From Rhodoferax sp. BAB1 (GTDB taxonomy: Bacteria > Pseudomonadota > Gammaproteobacteria > Burkholderiales > Burkholderiaceae_C): a stretch of 64,000 nucleotides of DNA. The notes below the pieces were generated by a model. It saw only the letters and a program-made list of their open reading frames with translations. It had not been told where the DNA came from and did not search any database. This document shows, piece after piece, positions 35,324 through 44,591 of this stretch (the stretch's first letter is position 1; each line of letters starts with the position of its first letter). The translations under genes were made by a program, and so were the position numbers. The stretch spans positions 454,001-518,000 of the forward strand of contig NZ_CP054424.1 in NCBI RefSeq assembly GCF_013334205.1. Reading direction: 5' to 3'.

Positions 35324-35707
35324 ATGATGAAACGCAAATCTAGCTTGCCGGGATGGGCAATGGTTGCTGCGCTCGCACTGTCGGTCGCCGGGATGGCCAC
35401 GACTGTGGTGGCGCAGGACAAAACCCAGGACCGGACGCAGGATCGCACGCGCGACCAGATCTATGGCAGCCAGTTGATGACGCAGGCCGAGCGCAATGAG
35501 TACCAGCAGCGGATGCGCAACATGAAGACGGAACAGGAACGCGAGGCCTTCCGTCAGCAGCATCACCAGCAGATGCAGGAACGTGCCCGGGAACGCGGGG
35601 TGACGTTGCCGGCTGAACCGGCTGCCCGCCGTGGTGGGGGGGGCATGGGCCAGGGCCCGGGTCAGGGTGGTGGTCCCGCCGGTGGTGGAGGTCGTGGCGG
35701 ACGGTGA
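35324..35707 (+). CDS. Small secreted Gln/Arg-rich protein
   Basis: A 127-residue protein with a signal peptide (MMKRKSSLPGWAMVAALAL, cleavage after VVAQ near residue 31). A short repeat, DKTQDRTQDRTRDQ, follows, then a charged helical part (YGSQLMTQAERNEYQQRMRN, then EQEREAFRQQHHQQMQERAR) and a Gly-rich tail. A strong AGGAGG lies 5 bp before the start codon. I recall similar short exported proteins in Burkholderiales without known function. It lies at the breakpoint of the gspF remnant and may have arrived with the rearrangement. Confidence 0.75.
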   Translation: MMKRKSSLPGWAMVAALALSVAGMATTVVAQDKTQDRTQDRTRDQIYGSQLMTQAERNEYQQRMRNMKTEQEREAFRQQHHQQMQERARERGVTLPAEPAARRGGGGMGQGPGQGGGPAGGGGRGGR

Positions 35708-35839
35708 GTCACCGCGCTGGTGGGATCAGTCCCCGACCACCGATCGATCAGGGTTCGGTGGTTTTTCGTCTTGGGCGAAAAGCATGCGTGAGGCATCGCT
35801 GATCGTTCATCCCGCGCAATTCGGCGTATAAGCGCTTAT

Positions 35840-36304
35840 ATGCAGACCCATTCCATCAGCCTCTGGCGGCTACGACTGGCGACATTCCTGTTGGCTGCGG
35901 TGGCCACCGCCAGTGCGACGCACTGGGCGCTGAAGTGGCTCGGTACCCCACCCACGAGTCCGATGGCACTGGGCGGGGCTTCCGCTTCAAGCCAGACCGA
36001 CCCGCAGGCCGTGGCTCGTTTCCTGGCCGGCGATCAGGTGGTCGCCAAAGCCGTGCAGGGCATGCCGGTGGTCAGCGCAAGCAGCCGGTTCAAGCTGATG
36101 GGTGTGGTGGCAGCACCTTCGAGCAGGGGCCACGCGCTGATTTCCGTCGATGGCAAACCAGCCAGACCGTATGCGGTGGGCACCCAGGTCACCGACGATC
36201 TGGTGCTGCATTCCGTCGCACCCAGGAGCGCGTCGCTGGCGCCCAGCCTGGAAGGCCCCATTTCCATGACGCTGGAGTTGCCCAAGCTGCTGCCGGCCCG
36301 ATAG
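35840..36304 (+). CDS. GspC-like type II secretion protein, short form
   Basis: A 154-residue protein with an N-terminal membrane helix (about 10-30) and a periplasmic homology-region-like domain. ASSRFKLMGVVAAPSSRGHA near residues 80-99, then ALISVDGKPARPYAVGTQV, is the pattern of GspC/type II protein N. The PDZ or coiled-coil C-terminal part of full-length GspC is absent, so it is either a naturally short form or truncated. No gspD, gspE or pseudopilin genes are nearby, so it cannot build a secretion system from this locus. Together with the gspF remnant it marks a decayed cluster. Confidence 0.75.
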   Translation: MQTHSISLWRLRLATFLLAAVATASATHWALKWLGTPPTSPMALGGASASSQTDPQAVARFLAGDQVVAKAVQGMPVVSASSRFKLMGVVAAPSSRGHALISVDGKPARPYAVGTQVTDDLVLHSVAPRSASLAPSLEGPISMTLELPKLLPAR

Positions 36305-36383
36305 ATATTTCGTCACGAATCCGAAACCGGTGCGCCGTGCCAGGCACGGGAGTGGGCCCTCTGCACGCGCACACTGCGGCCCG

Positions 36384-36418
36384 GCGCACGCGCAGCGTTG
36401 GCGGCTTACCTGGGCTGA
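36384..36418 (+). pseudogene. waaA: Diverged second copy of the waaA 3' end
   Basis: In one frame this stretch encodes ARAALAAYLG and a stop, matching the waaA C-terminus ARTREALAAYLG and its stop at 34817-34853. GCGCACGCGC and the final TACCTGGGCTGAGC (14 bp, with two bases after the stop) are identical, while the codons between differ by silent changes and a 2-bp difference. The tolC stop codon lies inside it on the other strand. I read it as a fossil of an older waaA end next to tolC, left when the intervening 1.5 kb arrived or was rearranged. Confidence 0.55.
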
Positions 36419-37779
36419 GCGGCAGGAGCGGCGGTGGCCGGCGCCGTGGCAGCCGGTGCCAGCAAGGCGTTCACCCCCTGCAGGTCATCGCTCTTGAGCG
36501 TGCCATTGGCCTGACGCAGCTTGAGGCCGCCCACCAGCACGTCGTAACGCGCCTTGGCCAGGTCGCGTTTGGTCTGGTAGAGCTGGCTTTGCGAGTTCAG
36601 CACATCGATGTTGATACGCACGCCCACCTGGTAACCCAGCTTGTTGGCGTCCAGCGCACTCTGGCTGGAGGTTTCGGCCGCTTCCAGCGCCTTCACCTGG
36701 CCCAGGCCCGAGACCACGCCGAAGTAGGCGCTGCGCGTGCCCTGCGCCACGTTGCGCTGGGCGGCATCCAGATCGGAGCGGGCCTTGTCTTCCAGGGCCA
36801 GGGTTTCCTTGAGGCGGTTCTGCGTGGCGAAACCTGCAAACAGCGGCAGCACGAATTGCACGCCCACGGTGGTGTTCTGGGTGCGTGAATCCGAGATTGA
36901 CGTGGCGGAGCCGCCGACGTTGCGGTTGGCGACATGGCTGGCGGTCAGGTCCAGCGTGGGCTTGTGGCCGGCCTTGGCCTTGTCGGTTTCCAGCGTGGCC
37001 ACTTCCATGGCGATGCGCGCCTGGCGGATGGCCGGGTGCTGGTCCTGGCCCTGCTGCACCCAGGTGTTGATGTCCTCGGGCAGCAGCGCCGGCAGGCCGG
37101 AGGCCGGCACCAGCGGATGGGGTGCCGTGTCGGCCTTGCCGACCAGCTGGTTCAGTGCCAGCTTCTTGACGCGCAGGTCATTGTCGGCGGCGATCTCCTG
37201 GGCCGTCACCAGGTCGAAGCGCGCCTGGGCTTCGCGCGTGTCGGTGATGGTGGCGGTGCCGACTTCGAAGTTGCGGCGGGCAGAAGCCAGCTGCTCGGCC
37301 ACGGCTGTTTTCTGGGCCTGCACGAAGGTCAGGCTGTCCTGCGAGGCCAGCACGTCGAAATAGGCCTGGCTCACGCGCACGATCAGGTCCTGCTCGGCGG
37401 CCAGCAGCTGGGCTTCGGCCAGCTCGGTCTGGCGCGTGCCCTGCTGGTAGCTGGCGTAGTTGGCCGCGCGGTACAGCGGCTGGGTGGCGCTGATGCCGAC
37501 GTTCTGGTTGTCGAAGTTGCGGTCGGTCGTGGTGCCGCCGGTTTCGGTGCGCAGCTGCGTGGTGGAGGCGCCGGCCGTGAGGTTCACCGTGGGCAGCAGG
37601 GCCGCCTTGGCCTGGTCGGCCTTGGCCAGGTTGGCCTCGTACTGCGACTTGGCGGACTGGTAGGCCGCATCATGGCCGCGTGCCGCGTCATAGAGCTCCA
37701 GCAGGCTCTGGGCGCGCACGGGCAGGGCCAGCGCGGCACCGATGGCCAGCGTCAGGGGCAGGAGGCGGTAGGTTTTCAT
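36406..37779 (-). CDS. tolC: TolC-family outer membrane efflux channel
   Basis: A 457-residue type I secretion/efflux outer-membrane protein. It has a signal peptide (about 1-23, cleavage after VRAQ) and two homologous halves of alternating helices and strands: SLLELYDAARGHDAAYQSAK at about 25-44 and NVGISATQPLYRAANYAS in the first half, VGVQFVLPLFAGFATQNRL near 328 and NIDVLNSQSQLYQTKRDL near 400 in the second. It would serve as outer channel for tripartite pumps, possibly the RND system at 38898-43181. Start at MKTYRLLPLTLAIG. Its final codons overlap the fossil waaA end. Confidence 0.94.
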   Translation of the reverse strand: MKTYRLLPLTLAIGAALALPVRAQSLLELYDAARGHDAAYQSAKSQYEANLAKADQAKAALLPTVNLTAGASTTQLRTETGGTTTDRNFDNQNVGISATQPLYRAANYASYQQGTRQTELAEAQLLAAEQDLIVRVSQAYFDVLASQDSLTFVQAQKTAVAEQLASARRNFEVGTATITDTREAQARFDLVTAQEIAADNDLRVKKLALNQLVGKADTAPHPLVPASGLPALLPEDINTWVQQGQDQHPAIRQARIAMEVATLETDKAKAGHKPTLDLTASHVANRNVGGSATSISDSRTQNTTVGVQFVLPLFAGFATQNRLKETLALEDKARSDLDAAQRNVAQGTRSAYFGVVSGLGQVKALEAAETSSQSALDANKLGYQVGVRINIDVLNSQSQLYQTKRDLAKARYDVLVGGLKLRQANGTLKSDDLQGVNALLAPAATAPATAAPAAQPR

Positions 37780-37811
37780 GGTGACGGGTACTCCGGGGTG
37801 TAGGCAGAAGA

Positions 37812-38156
37812 TCAGTAACGCGGCACGCTCGTGTCGACCTGCAGGGACCAGGCGTTGATGCCGCCGCTGATGTTGGCCACATGCTTGAAGCCCTGGTATT
37901 CCAGGAACTGGGCCACGCGCATGCTGCGGCCACCGTGGTGGCACAGGCAGGCGACCGGGCGCGCGGGGTCGAGCTCATTCAGGCGCGGCGGTATCACCCC
38001 CATGGGGATGTGCACCAGATCGTAGGCCGCATCCGGCTTGAGGCTGGCCTGCTGCAGTTCGGACGGTTCACGCACATCCAGCACGAGCGGACGGCCATGG
38101 GCCTGGGCCTTCGCGACCCAGTCTTTGAGATCTCCGGGGTGGATGTGTTCGATCAT
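37812..38156 (-). CDS. Single-domain rhodanese-like sulfurtransferase
   Basis: A 114-residue rhodanese domain. VLDVREPSELQQA near residue 25 and the active-site loop LCHHGGRSM near residues 71-79 (Cys72 the sulfur acceptor) are conserved, as is GFKHVANISGGINAWS near the end. It would carry persulfide sulfur in the cytoplasm; its partner is unknown. It lies between tolC (32 bp) and the Pcm-like gene (22 bp), all on one strand, an arrangement I recall from other Burkholderiales. Confidence 0.92.
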   Translation of the reverse strand: MIEHIHPGDLKDWVAKAQAHGRPLVLDVREPSELQQASLKPDAAYDLVHIPMGVIPPRLNELDPARPVACLCHHGGRSMRVAQFLEYQGFKHVANISGGINAWSLQVDTSVPRY

Positions 38157-38178
38157 GGTGGGTTCGCCCGCGGGCGCC

Positions 38179-38844
38179 TCAGAAGTTGAAGCGGGAATGC
38201 TCAGGGAAGTGCAGCAGGCGCGGCGCCAGCGTGTCCCAGCCCTGGGTGGTCAGGTATTCCACGGCGCTGGTGCGCTGGATCAGGGTGGCGCGCATCACCG
38301 GCGCGTCGCCGACGATGGCCATCAGGCGGCCACCGGTCTTGAGCTGCTCCAGCAGCTTGTGCGGCACATCGGCGACCGAGCCGCTGAGCACGATGACGTC
38401 GAAAGGGCCGTCGACCGGCACGCCTTTGGCGCCGTCGGCCTGGCGCACTTCCACGTTGGAGACGCCGGCCTTCTGCAGATTGGCGCGCGCCAGGCTGACG
38501 AGCGCGGGCTCGATTTCCAGCGAGACCACGCGCTGGGCGCGCTGGGCCAGCAGGGCGGCCATGTAGCCGGAACCGGTGCCGATCTCCAGCACCTTCTCGT
38601 GTTTCTGCACGGCCAGGTCCTGCAGCATGCGGGCTTCGACCTTGGGGGCCAGCATGCACTGGCCGGCTTCGCCGCCGGAGCCCAGGGGCAGTTCCATGTC
38701 GGCGAAAGCCAGGGACTTGTGGGCCGGAGGCACGAAGTCTTCACGGCGCACGACGGAGAGCAGGTCCAGCACGGCGGCGTCGAGCACGTTCCAGGGGCGG
38801 ATCTGCTGCTCGATCATGTTGAAGCGGGCTTGTTCGAAGTTCAT
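38179..38844 (-). CDS. Protein-L-isoaspartate O-methyltransferase-like protein
   Basis: A 221-residue SAM-dependent methyltransferase of the Pcm family. It begins MNFEQARFNMIEQQIRPWNV, has MLAPKVEARMLQDL near residue 64, the SAM-binding VLEIGTGSGYMAALLAQ near 85, and ADVPHKLLEQLKTGGRLMAIVG near 157. This subgroup keeps the fold but varies the residues around the isoaspartyl site, so repair of isoaspartate is likely but not certain. It heads the methyltransferase-rhodanese-tolC unit. Confidence 0.88.
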   Translation of the reverse strand: MNFEQARFNMIEQQIRPWNVLDAAVLDLLSVVRREDFVPPAHKSLAFADMELPLGSGGEAGQCMLAPKVEARMLQDLAVQKHEKVLEIGTGSGYMAALLAQRAQRVVSLEIEPALVSLARANLQKAGVSNVEVRQADGAKGVPVDGPFDVIVLSGSVADVPHKLLEQLKTGGRLMAIVGDAPVMRATLIQRTSAVEYLTTQGWDTLAPRLLHFPEHSRFNF

Positions 38845-38897
38845 GTCACATACTCCACGGGGTATTATAGGGATTCCTGGAAAATTTTAGCGGTCTC

Positions 38898-41800
38898 TCA
38901 CTTTTCGCCGCGCCAGCGCCGCCCCAGCCACTGGCTGAAATCGTCCATATAACAGTAGACCACAGGCACCACCACCAGCGTGAGCAGGGAGGAGGTGATG
39001 ACCCCGCCGATCACGGCCTGGCCCATGGGGGCGCGCTGCTCCGAGCCCTCGGTCAGGGCGAAGGCCAGCGGCACCATGCCGAAGATCATGGCCAGGGTGG
39101 TCATGAGGATGGGGCGCAGCCGCACCTTGGCGGCCATCAGCAGGGCCTCGGCCCGCTCCATGCCTTCCTCGCGGGCGCGGATGGCGAAGTCCACCAGCAG
39201 GATGGCGTTCTTGGTCACCAGGCCCATGAGCATGACCACACCGATGATGGAGAACATCGAGAGGGTGGAGCCGAACATCAGCAAGGCCAGCACCACGCCG
39301 ATCAGCGTGAGTGGCAGCGAGGTCATCAGCGCCAGGGGCTGGAAGAAGCTCTTGAACTGGCTGGCCAGGATCATGTAGATGAAGATGATGGCCATGGCCA
39401 GGGCGGAGATGGCGTAGCCGAAGGACTCCTGCATGTTCTTGGTCGAGCCGCCGAACTGGTAGCGATAACCCGGCGGGAAGGTGATGCTGTCCAGTGCCTT
39501 GCGGATGTCGGTCGAGATCTCGCCGGCCGAGCGGTTGTAGACGTTGGCGTTGATGGCCACCTCGCGCATCAGGTCGCGCCGGTTGATCTGGTTGGAGCCG
39601 GTGTCCTCGACCAGCGCGGCCACCTGGTTCAGGCGGATCACACGCGAGCTGCCGTCGGCATTGCTGCCCAGCGCAAAGGGCAGGCGTTCCAGGTCGCCCA
39701 TGCTGTTGCGGGCCTCGGGCGCCAGGCGCACGTTGACGTCGTAGGTCTGGTCGTCGCTGGCGCGCCAGTTGCCCACGGTCTGGCCGGCCACCAGGGTGCG
39801 CAGCGAGGACGCGATCTGGTTCACGTTCAGGCCCAGGTCGGACGCGGCCTCGCGCCGGACCTGCACGGCGATAGTCGGCTTGCCCGGCTTGACGCTGGAA
39901 TCGAGGTCGACCAGGCCGGGAATGTTGCGCACCTTGTCCATGACCTGCACGCTGAGCCGCTCGAGCTCCTGCAGGTCGTTGCCCTGCAGCGAGAACTCGA
40001 TCTGCTTCTGGCCGCCCACGGCATCGAGCAGGCCGGCGTGCGTGACGGTGATGCCCGGCACCCGTTGCAGGCGCTCGCGCAGCAGCGCCGAGATCTGGTC
40101 CACGTTGCGGCTGCGCTCCTTGCGGTCGATCAGGCGCACGTAGATGTTGGCGTAGTTCTTGCCCAGTGCATTGCCGGTGTTGATCGTGGCCAGCGAATAG
40201 CGCACCTCGGGAAACTCACGCAGGATGTCCTGCACCTGGCGCGCCTTGGTCTCGGTGGCTTCGATGGACGAGCCCACCGGGGTGTAGAAGGTGACACTGG
40301 TCTCGGAGAAATCGGCCTTGGGCACGAATTCGGTCCCGAGCAGCGGCACCATGAAGATGCTCAGCACGAAGATCGCGAAGGCGATGGCCAGCGTGGTGAG
40401 CTTGTGCACCAGCGACCAGCGCAGGATGCCCTGGTAGGCCTCGGCCAGGCTGTCGGTGGCGTGGTCGAACCAGCCGGTGACGCGGCCGATGGTCTTGTCG
40501 TAGAAGGTGACCGGTTCGGTCTTCTGGCCGTGCGCGTGGATGCTGGGGTCGTGCCAGATGCTGGAGAGCATGGGGTCGAGCGTGAAGCTCACGAACATGG
40601 AGATCAGCACCGCCGCCACGATGGTGATGCCGAACTCGTGGAAGAACTTGCCGATGATGCCGCCCATGAAACCGATGGGCATGAACACCGCCACGATGGA
40701 GAAGGTGGTGGCCAGCACGGCCAGGCCGATCTCCTGGGTGCCGTCCAGCGAGGCGTCGTAGGACTTTTTCCCCATCTGCACGTGGCGCACGATGTTCTCG
40801 CGCACCACGATGGCATCGTCGATCAGCAGGCCCACGCAGAGCGAGAGCGCCATCAGCGTGATCATGTTGATCGTGAAGCCGAACCAGTACATGAAAAGAA
40901 AGGTGCCGATCAGCGAGATCGGCAGCGTCAGGCCGGTGATGACGGTGGAGCGCCAGGAATTGAGGAACAGGAAGACAATCAGCACGGTCAGCAGGGCACC
41001 CTCGATCAGGGTGCGGCGCACGTTGTCCACCGCCACGCGGATCGGCCGTGAGCCGTCCTGGATGGGCTCCAGCCGCACGCCCGGCGGCAGCTGGTTCTTG
41101 AGCTCGGTCACGGTGCGCATCAGCCCGTCGATGACGGCGATGGTGTTTTCGTCCTGCGCCTTCTGCACCGACATCAGCAGCGTGCGCTGGCCGTTGTGCA
41201 GCGCCAGGGTCTCGATCTCCTGCGGGCCGTCCTGCACCGTGGCCAGCTGGGCCAGGCGGATGGGCGTGCTGCCCTTGCGCGCCACGATGATGCGGCCGAA
41301 GTCCTCGGGGCGCTGCATGCGCGCATCGATCTGCACGGCCAGTTCCTGGCTGCTGGAGCGCACGGCGCCCACGGGCAGGTCCTGGTTCTCGCTTTTCACC
41401 GCGGCCACCACCTGCTCGGGTGTGATGCCGTAGGCTTCAAGCGCCTCGGGGCGCAGGTAGATGTTGATCTCGCGTTTGGTGGCGCCCACCAGGTTCACGG
41501 CGCCGACGCCGCGCACGTTCTCCAGCCGCTTCTTGAGCACCTGGTCGGCCCAGCTGGTCAGCTCCACCGCGCTGGGCGCCTTGGCCGCACCGGCGTCGGG
41601 CAAGACGGCCAGCGACCAGATGGCGCGGCTGGCCGGGTCGAAGCGCAGCACCCGCGGTTCCTCGACTTCGTCACGCAGGTTGGGGCGGATGGCGGCGACC
41701 TTCTCGCGCACGTCCTCGGCTGCCTTGCGGCCGTCGATGTGCAGCTGGAATTCGATGATGACCACCGACTGGTTTTCGTAGCTGCGCGAGGTCAGGGCAT

Positions 41801-42032
41801 TGATGCCGGCAATCGAATTGACGCCTTCCTCGATCTTCTTGGTGACCTCGCTCTCGACGATCTCGGGCGAGGCGCCCGGGTAAGTCGTGCTGACCACCAC
41901 CACGGGGAAGTCCACATTGGGGAACTGGTCGACCTGCAGGCGCTGGTAGGAAAACAGGCCCAGCACCACGAAGGCCAGCATGACCATGGTGGCGAAAACC
42001 GGGTTCTGGAGACTGACGCGGGTGAACCACAT
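38898..42032 (-). CDS. RND-family multidrug efflux pump (AcrB/MdtC type)
   Basis: A 1044-residue inner-membrane RND transporter with twelve expected helices in two halves and two large periplasmic loops. It starts [20 protein letters not shown]. The proton-relay helix reads [20 protein letters not shown] near residues 400-420 with the paired aspartates, and the second half has [21 protein letters not shown] near 870. It exports hydrophobic drugs together with the adaptor encoded 3 bp upstream and an outer channel, perhaps the TolC at 36406. The substrate is unknown. It should be under the TetR regulator that heads the operon. Confidence 0.95.
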   Translation of the reverse strand: MWFTRVSLQNPVFATMVMLAFVVLGLFSYQRLQVDQFPNVDFPVVVVSTTYPGASPEIVESEVTKKIEEGVNSIAGINALTSRSYENQSVVIIEFQLHIDGRKAAEDVREKVAAIRPNLRDEVEEPRVLRFDPASRAIWSLAVLPDAGAAKAPSAVELTSWADQVLKKRLENVRGVGAVNLVGATKREINIYLRPEALEAYGITPEQVVAAVKSENQDLPVGAVRSSSQELAVQIDARMQRPEDFGRIIVARKGSTPIRLAQLATVQDGPQEIETLALHNGQRTLLMSVQKAQDENTIAVIDGLMRTVTELKNQLPPGVRLEPIQDGSRPIRVAVDNVRRTLIEGALLTVLIVFLFLNSWRSTVITGLTLPISLIGTFLFMYWFGFTINMITLMALSLCVGLLIDDAIVVRENIVRHVQMGKKSYDASLDGTQEIGLAVLATTFSIVAVFMPIGFMGGIIGKFFHEFGITIVAAVLISMFVSFTLDPMLSSIWHDPSIHAHGQKTEPVTFYDKTIGRVTGWFDHATDSLAEAYQGILRWSLVHKLTTLAIAFAIFVLSIFMVPLLGTEFVPKADFSETSVTFYTPVGSSIEATETKARQVQDILREFPEVRYSLATINTGNALGKNYANIYVRLIDRKERSRNVDQISALLRERLQRVPGITVTHAGLLDAVGGQKQIEFSLQGNDLQELERLSVQVMDKVRNIPGLVDLDSSVKPGKPTIAVQVRREAASDLGLNVNQIASSLRTLVAGQTVGNWRASDDQTYDVNVRLAPEARNSMGDLERLPFALGSNADGSSRVIRLNQVAALVEDTGSNQINRRDLMREVAINANVYNRSAGEISTDIRKALDSITFPPGYRYQFGGSTKNMQESFGYAISALAMAIIFIYMILASQFKSFFQPLALMTSLPLTLIGVVLALLMFGSTLSMFSIIGVVMLMGLVTKNAILLVDFAIRAREEGMERAEALLMAAKVRLRPILMTTLAMIFGMVPLAFALTEGSEQRAPMGQAVIGGVITSSLLTLVVVPVVYCYMDDFSQWLGRRWRGEK

Positions 42033-42035
42033 GGC

Positions 42036-43181
42036 TCAGCGTCCTTGCACTGCCGGGGCGGCAGGAGTGGTGCGCACGGCCGTGCCCTCCTGCAGCGGGC
42101 CCACGGTGCTGGCCAGCACCAGGCTGCCTGCGGGCAATCCGCTGATGGCCACCATGTCCTGCCCGCCGGCCTGGCCGCGCGCGCCCAGCGTGACGCTGAC
42201 ATGGCGCACCTGCTGGTTCTCGACCACCTGGATGTAGGGCTGGGGCTTGTCGCTGCGCACGGCCTGCAGCGGCACGGCCAGGGTCTTGAGCTTCTCGGTG
42301 CCCAGCGTGCCCTGCACGAACAGGCCCTGGCGCAGGCCGGGCACGGACTTGAGTTGCAGGTAGACCAGCACGCTGCGGCTGCCGGCCTGGGTGCTGGGGT
42401 TGATGCGCGCCACCCGCGCCGGCACCGGCTGGGCATGGCCCTCGACCTGCAGCAGGGCCTGCTGGCCCACACGCACACCCGCGGTGTCGGCCGCGCTGAG
42501 CGCGGCCTCGATTTCCATGCGCGAGAGGTCGACGATCTCGACGATGCGCGCGTCCAGCGCCACGCGCTCGCCCGGCTGCGCCAGGCGCTGCGAGACGAAA
42601 CCGCTCATGGGCGCCTTGAGCGTGGTGTCTGCCATGCTCTTGCGCGCCACGTCGGCGGCGGCCAGGGCCGCCGCGTGGTTGGCACGGGCGGCGTTGAGGT
42701 TGGACAGCGAGGTGTCCAGCGCGGTGGTCGAGATGAAACCCCGGTCGACCAGGGCCTTGTTGTTGTCGTACTGGCGTTGCGCGATATCGATCTGCGCCTT
42801 GGCCGCATCGGCCTGCAGCTGGGCCTGGCGCAAGCGGGCCTCGTACTCGGCCGGGTCAATGCGGGCGATGACCTGGCCGGCCTGCACGGCATCGCCTTCG
42901 CGCACGCTCAGGCCCTGCAGCTCACCGGGAACGCGGGCCTTGACGTAGGCCGTGTTGGCTGCCTTGAGCGTGCCCGAGACCGGCAGGCCACGCGTCAGTT
43001 CCTGCATCTGCAGCGGCAGCAGGTCGCTGGCGGCCAGCTCGATCACGGTCTGTGTGGCCCGCGCGGTCTGTTCGGTCAGCGCAGCCTGCTGGGCCTTGCG
43101 TGCACCCAGGGCCCGCAGCACGGCGATGGCCAGCAGGGTGACGACCAGGCCCACCAGGACCCATTTGATCTGGCGTTTCAT
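42036..43181 (-). CDS. RND efflux periplasmic adaptor (membrane fusion protein)
   Basis: A 381-residue adaptor with one N-terminal membrane anchor (about 7-24), barrel-sandwich halves (SGTLKAANTAYVKARVPGEL near residue 70; APMSGFVSQRLAQPGERV near 194), a coiled-coil hairpin between them (YDNNKALVDRGFISTTALD) and a beta-barrel domain. It bridges the RND pump to the outer-membrane channel. No lipobox is seen. The gene lies 3 bp upstream of the pump gene and 6 bp downstream of the TetR gene, all on the minus strand. Confidence 0.94.
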   Translation of the reverse strand: MKRQIKWVLVGLVVTLLAIAVLRALGARKAQQAALTEQTARATQTVIELAASDLLPLQMQELTRGLPVSGTLKAANTAYVKARVPGELQGLSVREGDAVQAGQVIARIDPAEYEARLRQAQLQADAAKAQIDIAQRQYDNNKALVDRGFISTTALDTSLSNLNAARANHAAALAAADVARKSMADTTLKAPMSGFVSQRLAQPGERVALDARIVEIVDLSRMEIEAALSAADTAGVRVGQQALLQVEGHAQPVPARVARINPSTQAGSRSVLVYLQLKSVPGLRQGLFVQGTLGTEKLKTLAVPLQAVRSDKPQPYIQVVENQQVRHVSVTLGARGQAGGQDMVAISGLPAGSLVLASTVGPLQEGTAVRTTPAAPAVQGR

Positions 43182-43187
43182 CTTTTT

Positions 43188-43880
43188 CTACTTTCCTTGG
43201 GGCTTGGGGGTGCTGCCGGCTGCCGGCGCACACAGGCCGTACAGCAGGGTCTGCACCTGCAGTTCGAGGTATTTTTCGGGGTCCAGGACCGTGGAAGGAC
43301 AGGCGCAGGCGCCGAAGGAGTGTTTCCAGGACATCAGGAAGATCATGGGCGCGAGCACCATGTAGATCGCGTGCTCCATGTCGACGGGGCGGAACTCGCC
43401 GCGGTCCACGCCGCGCTTGAGGATGCGCCGCACCAGCTCGTGGCCGGGCTCGATGACTTCCTGCTGGTAGAAGGCGGCCAGCTCGGGGAAGTTGCTGGCC
43501 TCGCTCATCATGAGCTTGGTGATGCCAGCCGCCGGCGTATTGCCCACGCGCTGCCACCACATCAGCATGGCGTAACGCAGCATCTCCGCGGTGCTGCCGG
43601 CGAAGGCTTCGAACTCGGCGTTCCACTCGGCGAAGCGCCCGGCGATGTTCTCGCGCACCACGGCCTTGAACAGTTCTTCCTTGCTGCTGAAGTAGAGGAA
43701 CAGCGTGCCCTTGGAAACACCGGCGCGCCGCGCCACTTCCTCGGAGCGCGTCGCGGCATAGCCCTTCTCGACGAAGAGTTCCAGCGCGGCCGCCAGCAAC
43801 TCGCCCGGGCGGGCTTCCTTGCGGCGTTCGCGTTTGGCCTGCACCTTGGCGCAGGTGTCGGTGAGGAGTTTGCTGATCAT
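43188..43880 (-). CDS. TetR-family repressor of the RND operon
   Basis: A 230-residue TetR regulator. The helix-turn-helix domain (about 25-75) includes AALELFVEKGYAATRSEEVARRAGVSKGTLFLYF in the 35-70 region, followed by SSKEELFKAVV. The C-terminal ligand domain contains a CACPSTVLDPEKYLELQ stretch with paired Cys whose role is unknown. It is the first gene of the RND operon, so it likely represses its own promoter, and a partial dyad lies 7 bp upstream of the start. I took MISKLLTDTC as start; the longer upstream frame runs into the msrA promoter. Confidence 0.92.
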   Translation of the reverse strand: MISKLLTDTCAKVQAKRERRKEARPGELLAAALELFVEKGYAATRSEEVARRAGVSKGTLFLYFSSKEELFKAVVRENIAGRFAEWNAEFEAFAGSTAEMLRYAMLMWWQRVGNTPAAGITKLMMSEASNFPELAAFYQQEVIEPGHELVRRILKRGVDRGEFRPVDMEHAIYMVLAPMIFLMSWKHSFGACACPSTVLDPEKYLELQVQTLLYGLCAPAAGSTPKPQGK

Positions 43881-43886
43881 ATTGCT

Positions 43887-43904
43887 AATGACTGATGGGT
43901 TATT
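43887..43904. promoter_or_regulatory. Candidate TetR operator
   Basis: AATGACTGATGGGTTATT is an imperfect dyad (12 of 18 positions symmetric) located 7 bp upstream of the TetR start codon in an A+T-richer patch. TetR repressors often bind such dyads over their own promoters. Weak evidence; position is the main argument. Confidence 0.3.
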
Positions 43905-44048
43905 AATGTAATCCCGCAGCCCCGGGTCCGTCAAGCTGCATCCTGCCCTTGCCATGTGAGGCAAGCCCCGGAAACGGGTAAAGCCGGAGTAAAGCCGTGG
44001 CGGTCCGGCTCTGATTAAGATGCAGTTCCCCCGTTCCCAGGAAGCCCC

Positions 44049-44591
44049 ATGTCGCACGATCATCCCATTCTCGTCCTAGGCGGCGGCTGTTTCTGGTGCA
44101 CCGAAGCGGTGTTCGACCGGGTGCGCGGCGTGATCGACGTCGAAAGCGGTTACAGCAACGGCCAGGTGGTGCAACCCAGCTACGAGCAGGTCTGCAGCGG
44201 CAACACCGGCCACAACGAGGTGGTGCGCCTGGTGTATGACCCCTCGCAGGTGAGCGTGCGCCAGCTGCTCGGCATCTTCTTTGCCACCCATGACCCGACC
44301 TCGCTGAATCGCCAGGGGAACGATGTGGGGACCCAGTACCGCAGTGCCGTGTACTACACGACACCCGAACAGGAGCAGGAGGCCCGCCTGATGATCGCCG
44401 AGCTTGAGCAGGGGGCGATCTTCAACGGGCCCATCGTCACCGAGGTGCTGCCCCTGGCCAACTACTGGCCGGCCGAGGCCTACCACCAGGACTACTACGC
44501 GCAGCACCCGAACCAGGGTTATTGCGCCCATGTGGTGGGCCCCAAGGTGGCCAAGTTCCGCAAGCAGTTCAGCGAACTGCTCAAGCCATGA
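44049..44591 (+). CDS. msrA: Peptide-methionine (S)-S-oxide reductase
   Basis: A 180-residue enzyme that repairs methionine-S-sulfoxide in proteins. The catalytic motif [12 protein letters not shown] lies at residues 11-22 with Cys14 as nucleophile. [25 protein letters not shown] (around residues 34-58) and [12 protein letters not shown] near 93 are conserved, and a C-terminal Cys in QGYCAHVV near 158 can act as resolving residue. Its last codons overlap the start of an ABC transporter ATPase gene (ATGA), so the two are translationally coupled. That pairing is unusual for msrA and suggests that oxidative damage and the transporter are co-regulated. Confidence 0.96.
   Translation: MSHDHPILVLGGGCFWCTEAVFDRVRGVIDVESGYSNGQVVQPSYEQVCSGNTGHNEVVRLVYDPSQVSVRQLLGIFFATHDPTSLNRQGNDVGTQYRSAVYYTTPEQEQEARLMIAELEQGAIFNGPIVTEVLPLANYWPAEAYHQDYYAQHPNQGYCAHVVGPKVAKFRKQFSELLKP

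Noticed and set aside
41196-43895. An 899-residue plus-strand frame opposite the RND pump and adaptor
   Set aside because: Antisense shadow of three well-supported genes; composition dominated by His, Gln and Gly with no domains.
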